Below are positions 9,388-20,049 of a DNA stretch of 64,000 bases, piece after piece. Below the pieces are notes generated by a model. It was not told the DNA's origin. It saw nothing but the letters and a program-made list of their open reading frames with translations, and did not search any database. Made by a program: the position numbers and the translations under genes. Numbering within the stretch: the first letter of the stretch is position 1; each line of letters begins with the position of its first letter. The stretch comes from Asticcacaulis sp. YBE204 (GTDB lineage Bacteria > Pseudomonadota > Alphaproteobacteria > Caulobacterales > Caulobacteraceae): positions 1-64,000 of the forward strand of contig NZ_AWGF01000020.1 in NCBI RefSeq assembly GCF_000495855.1, given 5' to 3'.

Positions 9388-10038
9388 CTATTCCAGTTCG
9401 CCGGCCAGACGACGGTCGAGATAACCACCGATGCGCTGTTCGACTTCGCTCAGTTGGTCGGTCCAGAAGTGGCCCGCGCCTTCGACGACTTCGTGGGCGA
9501 TGGTGATGCCCTTCTGCGTGCGCAGCTTGGCGACGACGCGCTCGACTTCCGACGGCGGCACTACCGCGTCGGCCGAGCCGTTGAGGAACATGCCGGACGC
9601 CGGGCAAGGCGCCAGGAAGCTGAAATCATAGGCGTTGGCGGGCGGCGACACCGAGACGAAACCGTCGGTTTCCGGACGGCGCATCAGAAGCTGCATGCCG
9701 ATATAGGCCCCGAAATTGTAGCCTGCGACCCAGAATTGCGATGCCGTCGGGTTCTTGGCCTGAAGCCAGTCGAGCGCGGTGGCGGCGTCCGCCAGCTCAC
9801 CGATGCCCGAATCGAATTCGCCCTGTGATTTACCCACGCCGCGGAAGTTGAAGCGCAGGACCGAGAAGCCGCGCGTCATGAACAGGTGGAACAGTTGCAC
9901 CGTCACCGGATTATTCATGTGACCGCCCGCCTTGGGGTGCGGATGCAGGATCAGGGCGATGGGAGCGTTTTCCGTTTTGCCGGCGGTATATCGGGCCTCA
10001 ATTCGTCCGGCGGCGCCGGCGAGGATAACTTCAGGCAT
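9388..10038 (-). CDS. Alpha/beta hydrolase (COG2945-like) with Asn in place of the nucleophile Ser
   Basis: 216 aa from the ATG at 10036-10038, preceded by AAGGG at good spacing; a longer form would add 15 residues. The oxyanion-side motif HPHPKAGGHMNN, the RFNFRGVGKS motif and D157 (GSADAVVP) and H190 (GAGHFW) fit a small alpha/beta hydrolase. The nucleophile elbow, normally GxSxG, reads GYNFGA (N108, codon AAT), so the usual catalytic serine is absent. The protein may be non-hydrolytic or use another residue. Divergent from iscR. Confidence 0.8.
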   Translation of the reverse strand: MPEVILAGAAGRIEARYTAGKTENAPIALILHPHPKAGGHMNNPVTVQLFHLFMTRGFSVLRFNFRGVGKSQGEFDSGIGELADAATALDWLQAKNPTASQFWVAGYNFGAYIGMQLLMRRPETDGFVSVSPPANAYDFSFLAPCPASGMFLNGSADAVVPPSEVERVVAKLRTQKGITIAHEVVEGAGHFWTDQLSEVEQRIGGYLDRRLAGELE

Positions 10039-10084
10039 ATAGAACCCTTGCTCAGTAACAAAAAGTGTCATGGTGCGGGGCATA

Positions 10085-10109
10085 ATTCTTGACTATATTA
10101 GTCGGAATT
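10085..10109 (+). promoter_or_regulatory. IscR-type operator overlapping the iscR-suf promoter
   Basis: The core GACTATATTAGTC (10091-10103) fits the type 1 IscR core GACT-R-WWW-Y-AGTC exactly, and most flanking positions of the E. coli 25-bp consensus also match. TTGACT (10089-10094) inside it can serve as the -35 element, with TAAGTC 17 bp downstream as a weak -10. It lies 94 bp upstream of the regulator's start, the expected place for autoregulation by the cluster-bound form. It is also between divergent genes, so the hydrolase gene could be affected. Confidence 0.75.
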
Positions 10110-10202
10110 ACTAAGTCCGCTGCAAACGGGCTTTCCGCTGTAAGGCAAGCCGTTTAGCACACTCTTTTCGCTTTGCGCAGGTTTTTCGTCACAGAGATCA
10201 GC

Positions 10203-10724
10203 ATGAGATTATCGACCAAGGGACGCTATGCCGTAATGGCCATGACCGACCTCGCATTGAATGCGCAGGGTAAGCCTATCTCCCTGTCTGAAATCTCGGA
10301 TCGTCAGCAGATTTCGCTGTCTTATCTGGAACAACTGTTCGCGCGTTTGCGTAAGGCGGGCCTCGTCAAGAGCGCGCGGGGGCCCGGCGGCGGCTATTCG
10401 CTGGCGCGCAAGGCCGACGATCTGTTCGTGTCCGAAATCGTGCTGGCGGTTGACGAGCCGATCAAGGCGACGCGCTGCGCCCTGACCTCGAACAAGCTGG
10501 GGGCCAATAAGCGGCAATCCAAGGAAAGCGCGGCGCGCGAAATCGGCTGTATGCCGGGCGGGCAGCGCTGCCTGACGCATAATCTGTGGGAAGATCTGGG
10601 TTTCGCCATTCACGACTACCTGTCGACCGTGTCGCTGAGCGACGTGATCAACAAACGGACGCGCAAGCGCGTAACCATCGAAAACCGCGTGGCGCACGAT
10701 CCGTTGCGGGAACTGGCCATATGA
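10203..10724 (+). CDS. iscR: Rrf2-family Fe-S regulator, IscR type
   Basis: 173 aa. N-terminal winged helix (residues 1-65, MRLSTKGRYAVMAM start typical of IscR), followed by a cluster-binding loop with C92, C116, C123 and H126 in the IscR-like arrangement GCxxGxxRCLTH. Between C92 and C116 there are 23 residues, where E. coli IscR has five, so the loop carries an insertion of about 18 residues. The ATG at 10203 was chosen over one ten codons upstream on family grounds. It overlaps the downstream desulfurase by ATGA and heads the suf operon, implying feedback control of cluster assembly. Confidence 0.9.
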   Translation: MRLSTKGRYAVMAMTDLALNAQGKPISLSEISDRQQISLSYLEQLFARLRKAGLVKSARGPGGGYSLARKADDLFVSEIVLAVDEPIKATRCALTSNKLGANKRQSKESAAREIGCMPGGQRCLTHNLWEDLGFAIHDYLSTVSLSDVINKRTRKRVTIENRVAHDPLRELAI

Positions 10725-11838
10725 GTCGTACCCCCATCTATCTCGATCACGCCGCCACCTCGCCGATCCGGCCCGAGGTGCGCGAGGCCATGATCGCGGC
10801 ATGGGATATCGGGGCCAATGCGTCTTCGGTTCATGCGCTGGGGCGCAAGGCCAAGCTGTTGCTCGAAGAAGCGCGCGATACGGTGCTCGCGCTGCTAAAC
10901 GGCATCGGTTCGGCGCGCCTGGTCTTTACCTCGGGCGGCACCGAGGCCAATCAATTGGCCCTGACACAGGCGCGCGGGTTCGACCGGATCATTGTCAGCG
11001 CCGGTGAACACGACAGCCTCCACAAGGCGGCGGAATCCTACGGTCTGCCCGTGGCTTATGCGCCGCTGTTGAGATCGGGCCTCATCGATCTGGCAGCGCT
11101 TGATCAATTGTTGATTGATCGCCCGTTCGTCGCCGTCATGCTGGTCAATAACGAGACCGGCGTCATCAATCCGATCCGCTACATCGCCGACAAGGTTCAT
11201 GCAGCTGGCGGTTGGCTGCACGTCGATGCCGTTCAGGCGGCGGGCAAGATCGAGATCGACATCGAAGCTTTAGGCGCTGACAGTCTGTCGCTGGCGGCGC
11301 ACAAGATAGGCGGACCGCAGGGCGTCGGCGCGCTGATCTACAGCGCCGACCGTGACATCCGCGCGACTGTGCCGGGGGGCGGGCAGGAGTTCGGCTATCG
11401 CGCGGGCACCGAAAATATCGCCGGAATCGCCGGTTTTGCCGCCGCCGTGCGCGCGGTATCCGCGACCGATACCGGGGCGCAAACCGCTATTGAAGCGGCG
11501 TTGAAAGCCCTGGGTGCGACCATTGTCGGCGAAGACGCCCCGCGCGCGCCGGGCATCACCTGTTTCACCGTCCCCGACTGGACGGCGCAACTTCAGCTTA
11601 TCCACATGGACATGGCGGGCGTCTGCGTTTCGTCGGGCTCGGCCTGTTCGTCGGGCAAGGTCAAGTCTAGCCGGGTGCTGGAGGCCATGGGCCTGAACGA
11701 TGTGGCCGATAAGGCCTTGCGCGTCTCGTCCGGGTGGAATACGACCCCCGCCGACTGGCAGGAATTTTTGGATATCTGGTCAAAGGGTTATGAGAGATTT
11801 CTCGCCCGGAGCACCAGCAGAGTAAAGGAAAGCGCCTG

Positions 11839-11839
<1 letters not shown>
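10721..11839 (+). CDS. Cysteine desulfurase, IscS/NifS type
   Basis: 372 aa. This PLP enzyme takes sulfur from cysteine for cluster assembly. The PLP lysine is in SLAAHKIGG and the persulfide-forming cysteine is C309 in the SGSACSSGK loop, a group I (IscS/NifS-like) loop. The start ATG overlaps the iscR stop as ATGA. The operon therefore encodes two desulfurases, this one and SufS, as seen in several alphaproteobacterial suf operons. Confidence 0.93.
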
Positions 11840-13301
<1,462 letters not shown>

Positions 13302-13305
<4 letters not shown>

Positions 13306-13625
13306 CGCTTTACCCGGATATCGAAATGCGAAAATCCAAGAGTATGTGGTTTGATGATGAAGCGTCGGACAGTCTTGGTCGTCCGGTCAAAATGTATTCT
13401 GTGGTTACGCCGATAGAGGTAATCAATCAGTACTATTCAGTAAGTGAACCGCCTCTAGTGGTTCACCCCGGAGAGCGACTGCTTGTTCTCGGTGCCGCCG
13501 ATGGGAACAAAAGTTTTCTCTGGTTAGAAATAGATGAGAAGGCCCACTCTTTTGCAATGGCAGACATTTGCATTGCAGCGTCAAAACTTCGGAATGTTCA
13601 TGAAGCCGGTGAAGGCTCAGCGTAA
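13302..13625 (+). CDS. Unrecognised 107-aa protein inside the suf operon
   Basis: I do not recognise this gene. It encodes 107 aa, mostly polar, without signal peptide, membrane segment or cysteine pair (one Cys, C91). It begins [20 protein letters not shown] and ends in a short Gly/Ser/Ala tail. The ATG overlaps the sufB stop by ATGA, and it ends 18 bp before sufC, so it is translated from the suf mRNA. Its codons and base composition are visibly more AT-rich than sufB and sufC. The centre ([25 protein letters not shown]) looks like a small beta-rich domain. Possible late insertion or transferred gene. Confidence 0.65.
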
Positions 13626-13643
13626 AAGAAGGCTATTATAACA

Positions 13644-14392
<749 letters not shown>

Positions 14393-14393
<1 letters not shown>

Positions 14394-15451
14394 TGGCCTT
14401 CGACCTGACCCCGCTCGACCTGTTCGATCCGTCGTCCTACCCGACGCGACGGAACGAGGAGTGGAAATATAGCGACCTCGCGCGCGTGTTGCGGGATGTG
14501 CCGTCGCGCACCGCTCTGACGCATCTGCAAGCCGCGACCGGCGATTTCGGCGGCTTCTACTGGCATTGCGCCGGTGACGGGCAACTGGGTGATCTGCAAG
14601 CGGCTGTCACCAAGGCCATTCAGGTCTCTGGCGGCCGTCTTTACCTCGACCTGAGCGATGTCGGGGAAGAGGGCGCGGTCGCTGGCTACCAAGGCGAAGG
14701 CCGTATCGCGCTGGGCGCGGACGAACACCTGATCCTGCTCGAAGACTATAGCGGCGCGCTCGATTACGCCGCAAACACCACCTTGCATTTCGACCTGGCC
14801 GAAGGCGCATCGCTGACCCGCGTGGTCATCCTCGATGAGCCCGAAACCGCCGTGTCGGTGCGCCGTTCGACCGTCAAAACCGCGCCGGGCAGCGTGTTCA
14901 AACAATACGTCTTTGCGACCGGCGCGAAGTTCCAGCGTTTCGAAACGCATGTCGAACATGCCGGTCATGGCGCGCATGTCGAGATGCACGGCGCCTATCT
15001 GCTCAAGGACACGGCGCATTTCGACTACACCACCCGCGTCAATCACGCCGAAATCGACGGCACGACCGAGCAACTGATCAAGGGCCTCGTCAAGGACCGC
15101 GCCACAGCGGTATTTCAGGGCAGGATTTATGTCGAAAAGGGCGCCGACGGCACCGACGCGCGGATGCGCCATCAGGCCCTGATGCTCAATGACGGGGCGC
15201 ATGTGCGCGCCAAGCCGGAGCTTGAAATTTACGCCGACGACGTGCAATGCGCCCACGGCAATACGATTGGCGCTTTGGACGAGGCGGCGCTGTTCTTCTG
15301 CCAGTCGCGCGGTATGCCCGAAGACACAGCGCGCGCCCTGCTGATGCAGGCCTTCGTCGTGCCGGTCGCCGAGCAGATCGAGGACGAGGCCCTGCGCGAG
15401 ATGGTCCTGAACTGGATCGAGGACAAGGCCGGAGGGTTCTATGCCCTTTGA
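14393..15451 (+). CDS. sufD: SufD, partner scaffold of SufB
   Basis: 352 aa. The protein shares the SufBD beta-helix fold; the N-terminal RRNEEWKYSDL motif and the C-terminal ELEIYADDVQCAHGNTIG and ESRGMPE-type segment (here CQSRGMPEDTARALLMQAF) are characteristic. It forms the SufBCD heterocomplex. TAATG overlap with sufC and an 11-bp overlap with sufS indicate tight translational coupling. Confidence 0.95.
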
Positions 15452-16658
15452 CGTCGACGCCGTCCGCCGCGATTTTCCGATCCTCAGCCGCGAAATTAAC
15501 GGCAAGCCGCTGATCTATCTCGATTCCGGGGCTTCGGCACAGAAGCCGAAGGCCGTGATCGACGCCATGAGCCACCACATGGCGCAGTCCTACGCCAATG
15601 TGCACCGGGGCCTGCATCGGTTAGCCAACGAGGTCACCGACGCCTTCGAAGCGGCGCGCGAAACCGTCGCTAAATTCATCAACGCCGCACGGCCGGAAGA
15701 GGTGATCTTCACAAAGTCGGCCACCGAGTCGATCAATCTGGTCGCCCAGACCTGGGGGCTGGCGCTCAAAGCCGGCGATGAAATCCTAATCTCGGAACTA
15801 GAGCATCACGCCAATATCGTGCCGTGGCACATGCTGGCGCAGCGTACCGGCGCGGTGCTGAAATGGGTGCCGATCCTCGATGACGGCAGCCTCGATATGG
15901 CGGCGTTTGATCAATTATTGACCGAGCGCGTCAAGCTGGTTGCCATCGCGCATATGTCGAACGTTCTGGGCACGATCAACCCGGTTCAGGAGATCGTTCA
16001 GAAGGCCCATGCGGTCGGCGCTAAGGTGCTGATCGACGGCTGTCAGGGTGTGGTTCACTTACCGGTGGACGTACAGGCGCTCGGCTGCGACTTCTATGCC
16101 TTTTCGGCGCATAAGCTGTATGGACCTACCGGTCTGGGCGTCCTGTGGGGGCGCTACGACCTGCTGGAGGCCATGCCCCCGTGGCAGGGCGGCGGCGAGA
16201 TGATCGCTCACGTTAGCAAGGAACGGATTACCTATGCCGAGCCACCGCATCGTTTCGAAGCGGGTACGCCAGCGATCCTTGAGGTCATTGGCCTGAAGGC
16301 CGCCATCGACTGGCTGTCGCAATGGGACCGCGAGGCCGCTGTGGCGCACGAAATGGCGCTCTATGAACGCGCCCATGCGGGGCTTAAAACCATCAATTCT
16401 GTGCGTATCCACGGCGAAGCTAAAGAAAAAGGGTCTATCCTGACCTTTTCTTTGGGTTCGGCCCACGCCCACGACGTTGCGCAAATCCTCGATCGCTACA
16501 ATATAGCGGTGAGGGCGGGGACGCACTGCGCCGAACCGCTGATGACGCGTCTGGGCGTGACCTCGACCGTGCGCGCCTCGATCGCCATCTACAATACCGA
16601 AGCCGAAATCGACGCGCTGATTACCGCCGTCGCCAAGGCCCAATCCTTCTTTGAGTAA
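15441..16658 (+). CDS. sufS: SufS-type cysteine desulfurase
   Basis: 405 aa, group II desulfurase. The PLP lysine lies in FSAHKLYGPTG and the catalytic cysteine is C363 in RAGTHCAEP; the short loop around it is typical of SufS, which needs a sulfur acceptor. No sufE or sufU gene is visible in the operon, so the acceptor must be encoded elsewhere. It overlaps the sufD 3' end. Confidence 0.95.
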   Translation: MPFDVDAVRRDFPILSREINGKPLIYLDSGASAQKPKAVIDAMSHHMAQSYANVHRGLHRLANEVTDAFEAARETVAKFINAARPEEVIFTKSATESINLVAQTWGLALKAGDEILISELEHHANIVPWHMLAQRTGAVLKWVPILDDGSLDMAAFDQLLTERVKLVAIAHMSNVLGTINPVQEIVQKAHAVGAKVLIDGCQGVVHLPVDVQALGCDFYAFSAHKLYGPTGLGVLWGRYDLLEAMPPWQGGGEMIAHVSKERITYAEPPHRFEAGTPAILEVIGLKAAIDWLSQWDREAAVAHEMALYERAHAGLKTINSVRIHGEAKEKGSILTFSLGSAHAHDVAQILDRYNIAVRAGTHCAEPLMTRLGVTSTVRASIAIYNTEAEIDALITAVAKAQSFFE

Positions 16659-16662
16659 ACCC

Positions 16663-17070
16663 ATGTCCCAGCACGAGATCATTTCCCTGTCCGGCGAAGA
16701 GCCGCAAGCCGAGCTGTTTTCAGCCGAGGAAACGACGGCGGTCGAACCGCTGCCGCAGGAAGAACTCGATCGTCTGACCGACGAACTGATCGCCGCGTTC
16801 AAGACGGTGTTCGACCCCGAAATCCCGGTCGATATCTACGAACTGGGGCTGATCTACCGCGTCGATGTCAATGATAACCGCGAAGTCGTGGTCGATATGA
16901 CCCTGACCGCGCCGGGCTGCCCGGTGGCGGGTGAGATGCCGGGGTGGGTGCAAAACGCCGTCATGGGCGTGCGCGGCGTCGCAGACTGCACGGTCAATCT
17001 GGTCTTTGAACCGCCTTGGGAGTCGTCGAAGATGAGCGACGAGGCCAAGTTACAACTGAATATGTTTTAG
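16663..17070 (+). CDS. sufT: DUF59/MIP18-type Fe-S maturation protein, SufT-like
   Basis: 135 aa from the ATG at 16663; a TTG four codons earlier overlaps sufS and is less likely. The first 40 residues are acidic and probably disordered. The MIP18/DUF59 domain follows, with FDPEIPVDIYELGLIY and the conserved cysteine in APGCPVAGEMP. Members of this family help cluster insertion into target proteins. Placement after sufS matches many alphaproteobacterial suf operons. Confidence 0.88.
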   Translation: MSQHEIISLSGEEPQAELFSAEETTAVEPLPQEELDRLTDELIAAFKTVFDPEIPVDIYELGLIYRVDVNDNREVVVDMTLTAPGCPVAGEMPGWVQNAVMGVRGVADCTVNLVFEPPWESSKMSDEAKLQLNMF

Positions 17071-17073
17071 TAT

Positions 17074-17099
17074 CATGGGGGAAACGGGTTTCCCCCATG
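17074..17099 (+). other. Perfect 11-bp stem-loop between sufT and the A-type carrier gene
   Basis: CATGGGGGAAA (17074-17084) pairs exactly with TTTCCCCCATG (17089-17099) around a 4-nt loop. There is no T tract after it, so it is not a clear intrinsic terminator. It may stabilise or process the mRNA, or partly separate expression of the last gene. Confidence 0.55.
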
Positions 17100-17132
17100 C
17101 GCCCCCTTCCTAGGTAAAGCACAGAGACGATC

Positions 17133-17525
17133 ATGGACATTCAGCCGAGCATTACCCCGCGTATACGCCGCCCGCGTCCAGCCGTGGTATCTCTGACCGA
17201 GGCTGCGGCCCATCAGGTCAAGTCGATCATGGCACGTGCTGAACAGCCCTATGTCGGCCTGCGCGTCGGCGTGAAGGCTGGCGGCTGTGCCGGTCAGGAA
17301 TACGTCCTGTCCTATGCCGAAAGCATCGACCCGCTTGATGAGGTGGTCAAGGACAAGGACGTCACCATCCTGATCGAGCCCAAGGCGGTGCTCTATCTGG
17401 TCGGCACAGTCATCGATTTTGAGACGACCAAGCTGGCCTCGAAGTTCGTCTTCAATAATCCGAACGAAACCGACGCCTGTGGGTGCGGCGAGAGCGTCAC
17501 CATCGTGCCGGTCGCCAAGGATTAA
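17133..17525 (+). CDS. sufA: A-type Fe-S carrier (SufA/IscA/HesB family)
   Basis: 130 aa with the three conserved cysteines of A-type carriers: C52 (GGCAGQEY) and C116/C118 (CGC). It carries clusters from SufBCD to apoproteins. The N-terminal 18 residues (ITPRIRRPRPAVV) are basic and precede the domain. It ends with a 4-bp overlap of stop codons with the convergent unknown gene. Confidence 0.92.
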   Translation: MDIQPSITPRIRRPRPAVVSLTEAAAHQVKSIMARAEQPYVGLRVGVKAGGCAGQEYVLSYAESIDPLDEVVKDKDVTILIEPKAVLYLVGTVIDFETTKLASKFVFNNPNETDACGCGESVTIVPVAKD

Positions 17526-17944
17526 ACGGCAGGCACGGTATCCAGCCAGTCGAGCGCTTCGTCGAGGCTCTCAAACGTCTGGATAAAAGCCTTGGGGAAC
17601 ATGTCTTCCATACTCCCCAGGCGCGGTCTGTCGAACGGGTCGGTGGAAATCAGCGCTAGACGTTTGCGCGGCGGGGGCGGTGAACCTGCCATTTCCGCCA
17701 GATATTTTCCGGCGCGCAACAGGTCCAGCACTTCGACATAACCGTCGGCAGAGCGCATATCCATAATACGATCATAGAGCCAGGGATGGCCAAGCGTGCC
17801 GTACAGCTTGATCAACGCATCGATCAGGGCGGTGCTTTCATACCGTCCCCGCACGGTGATGATCAGACGTTGTTTCTCAGCGTCTATAAGATGGCTGATG
17901 CGGAAGGTCGCAGGCATGGACGGCACTCGTAGCTTTGGTGCCAT
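17522..17944 (-). CDS. Small cytosolic protein of unknown function, possibly SpoIIAA/STAS-like
   Basis: About 140 aa (a shorter start, MPATFRISH, gives 131). No signal peptide or membrane span. The pattern of alternating beta and alpha segments (LIITVRGRYES, LIKLYGTLGHPWLYDRIMDMRSA, KRLALISTDPFDRPRL, then a terminal helix) resembles SpoIIAA-like/STAS-type domains, but this is only a structural impression. The sequence is convergent with the A-type carrier gene and monocistronic or co-oriented with plsC downstream. Confidence 0.6.
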   Translation of the reverse strand: MAPKLRVPSMPATFRISHLIDAEKQRLIITVRGRYESTALIDALIKLYGTLGHPWLYDRIMDMRSADGYVEVLDLLRAGKYLAEMAGSPPPPRKRLALISTDPFDRPRLGSMEDMFPKAFIQTFESLDEALDWLDTVPAV

Positions 17945-17997
17945 CACCGTAGCCTACAGGCCTTAAGAAAGGCCTGATGACAGCTCAATTTTGATAA

Positions 17998-18801
17998 TTA
18001 TTCAACGGTTTGCGCGAGGGTGTTGGAGGTTTTGTCGCGCTTCGCCGCCCTCTCAGGCGTTTCATCGATAAGAACCGATGGCTGAATCGACAGACCGGTG
18101 GCCTCGGCGATCAGGGCCTGGGTATGGTCCTCTATCCGTGATTGCAGTGTGGCCATGAAGGTGTTCTTGTCGAGCCCGACGGGGATGGGTTCGAGAAATT
18201 GCAGGACCGCCGTGCCGGGCGTTTTCTTGTACTGCATTTCCTGCCAGAACAGGCCGAGATTGGTAGCTACCGGCACGACGGGACGCTGGAAATTCTTGTA
18301 CATGTGCCAGACGCCGGAACGGTAACGGCGATAGGTACCCGGCGCATTCAGGTGGCCTTCGGGGTAGATCAGGATGTGGCGGCCGTCGCGGGCGGCTTCG
18401 GCAGAACGCTGGCTTAGGTTCTTGCGCGCTTCGTGACCACCGCAGTTATTGACGACGATGGCGCCCAACTTGCGCAGGAGCGTGCCCATCATCGGATATT
18501 TCTCCAGATGGTCGCCGGTGACGAAGGCCAGATCCGAGAACTGAGAGTAGATGCTGAAACCGTCGCCCCACGATTGGTGCTTGGCCGCAAAGATGACCGG
18601 TTCGGCAGGCACGTTTTCACGGCCGCGGATGTCCAGCTTGATACCCGCGACAGCGTCCATCGCCCACACCATGCGCCGCGTATAGCGTTGGATGATCCAC
18701 AGAACCGGCTTGCGTCCGGGGAGCAACGACAGGATGAGGGCGGCAAGGCTGTAGACAATCGAAAACAGCCAGTAGACGACGGCAAACGCGAACGAGCGCA
18801 T
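17998..18801 (-). CDS. plsC: 1-acyl-sn-glycerol-3-phosphate acyltransferase (PlsC-like)
   Basis: 267 aa from the ATG at 18799-18801, preceded by GCAGG. The protein makes phosphatidic acid at the inner membrane. A hydrophobic N-terminal segment (about 3-30) precedes the catalytic HxxxxD motif in KHQSWGD; the second motif reads YPEGH, with His where EGT/EGTR is common. The start codon lies only 14 bp downstream of a strong terminator of the preceding gene, so the longer frame beginning at 18831 would start inside that hairpin and is rejected. Confidence 0.85.
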   Translation of the reverse strand: MRSFAFAVVYWLFSIVYSLAALILSLLPGRKPVLWIIQRYTRRMVWAMDAVAGIKLDIRGRENVPAEPVIFAAKHQSWGDGFSIYSQFSDLAFVTGDHLEKYPMMGTLLRKLGAIVVNNCGGHEARKNLSQRSAEAARDGRHILIYPEGHLNAPGTYRRYRSGVWHMYKNFQRPVVPVATNLGLFWQEMQYKKTPGTAVLQFLEPIPVGLDKNTFMATLQSRIEDHTQALIAEATGLSIQPSVLIDETPERAAKRDKTSNTLAQTVE

Positions 18802-18814
18802 GAGGAACCTGCAA

Positions 18815-18844
18815 CAAAAAAGACAGGGCAATGCTGCCCTGTCT
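18815..18844 (-). terminator. Strong intrinsic terminator of the GGDEF gene
   Basis: Read on the minus strand, a perfect 10-bp stem (AGACAGGGCA / TGCCCTGTCT) with a 4-nt loop is followed by TTTTTT. It begins about 53 bp after the diguanylate cyclase stop and its T tract ends 14 bp before the plsC start codon. Confidence 0.9.
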
Positions 18845-18896
18845 GCATATTTGCATAAATTTGAACAACGTTCAAATTATTATTTCAGGTCGCTTT

Positions 18897-19952
18897 CTAC
18901 GCGGCGTTGGCGCCCTTGCGCGTACCGGGTGCGCAGGTGACCATGTTACGGCCATTGTTCTTGGACTGGTAAAGCGCCTTGTCGGCCCGATCGAGCAGAT
19001 CGAAGGCGTCTTCGCCGAATTCACGCTGAGCCAGGCCCGCCGAAATCGTGACGGTGCCGAGGTCTTCGTTGGTCGAGCGGCGCTTGAGGACGCGCGAAGC
19101 GATTTCCTGACGGGCTTCGTTGAGCAGACGTTCGACCGAGGCCATGGATTCATTCGGGAAAATCATGCCGAATTCTTCGCCACCGTAACGGGCGGCCAGA
19201 CGCGGTGCACGGCCCATCCGCGACAGGACCGACGCTACGTAACGCAGAACCTGATCGCCCGTCTGATGGCCCCAGGTATCGTTGAAGCGCTTGAAATGGT
19301 CGATATCGAGCACGGCCAAAGTCACGACATTACCGTCATCGCCTTCGCAATGCTTGTCCAGCGCTTCGTCGAAAGATTTGCGGTTGGCGAGGTTGGTCAG
19401 GGCGTCGGTCATGGCTTCCATGCGCACTTGATCGAGATGCTTGCGCAGACGGGCAACTTCGCGCGAGGATTCGTTGAGGCGCGTTTCCAGTGAGCCGTGC
19501 TGATCGATGACCTTATTGGTAGCGGCGGTCAGATTGTCGACCAGCGAGCGCAGGCGCACAGCATCGACGTCGACCATCGAATCTTTCGCGCCGAGCAGGG
19601 TCTGATTGTAAACCTTCTGAGCCTTCTGGGCTTCGGTAATGACGTCGGTCACCGAGGCCAGTTCGCGGGTCAGCTTTAGGCCAGCGTCGCGGACCTCGTC
19701 ATTGAGCTTCATGCGCGTGATAAATTTAGAAGCGAGGCTTTCCGAAATTTCCTCGGTGATCTTTTCGCCGGAACCGATCAGGCGGCGGATCTCCTGCGCC
19801 AGGGCGGATTCGGGATCACCCGCGACATAGAGCCAGATTTCATAATTGAGCGGCGTCGGCCAGACATCGTGCAGTTCCATCATTCGGATGGCTTCCTGCG
19901 CGAGCGTATAGGCGTTGGGGCTGCGTACGCTGACTTCTATGTCGTTATTCAT
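18897..19952 (-). CDS. GGDEF diguanylate cyclase, DgcB-like
   Basis: 351 aa, soluble, without signal peptide or membrane span. Residues 1-185 are largely helical with a coiled-coil-like stretch before the GGDEF domain; the active-site motif is GGEEF in RYGGEEFGMIF, so cyclic di-GMP synthesis is expected. The product-inhibition I-site RxxD position reads RAPR, so feedback inhibition is probably lost. A good GAGGA precedes the ATG. The helical N-terminus and the position near suf genes resemble Caulobacter DgcB, but orthology is inferred, not tested. Confidence 0.9.
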   Translation of the reverse strand: MNNDIEVSVRSPNAYTLAQEAIRMMELHDVWPTPLNYEIWLYVAGDPESALAQEIRRLIGSGEKITEEISESLASKFITRMKLNDEVRDAGLKLTRELASVTDVITEAQKAQKVYNQTLLGAKDSMVDVDAVRLRSLVDNLTAATNKVIDQHGSLETRLNESSREVARLRKHLDQVRMEAMTDALTNLANRKSFDEALDKHCEGDDGNVVTLAVLDIDHFKRFNDTWGHQTGDQVLRYVASVLSRMGRAPRLAARYGGEEFGMIFPNESMASVERLLNEARQEIASRVLKRRSTNEDLGTVTISAGLAQREFGEDAFDLLDRADKALYQSKNNGRNMVTCAPGTRKGANAA

Positions 19953-20049
19953 AGCTTCCTCATGTCACACTGATTCGCGGTGACACGACGAGCCTATGCC
20001 AATTTCTCTGACAGCCGGTTAACGGCCGAATTTATTTTTATCTTATTTC

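Noticed and set aside
10586-10720. 45-codon upstream extension of the first cysteine desulfurase
   Set aside because: It overlaps iscR in another frame; the ATG at 10721 gives the family start and ATGA coupling.
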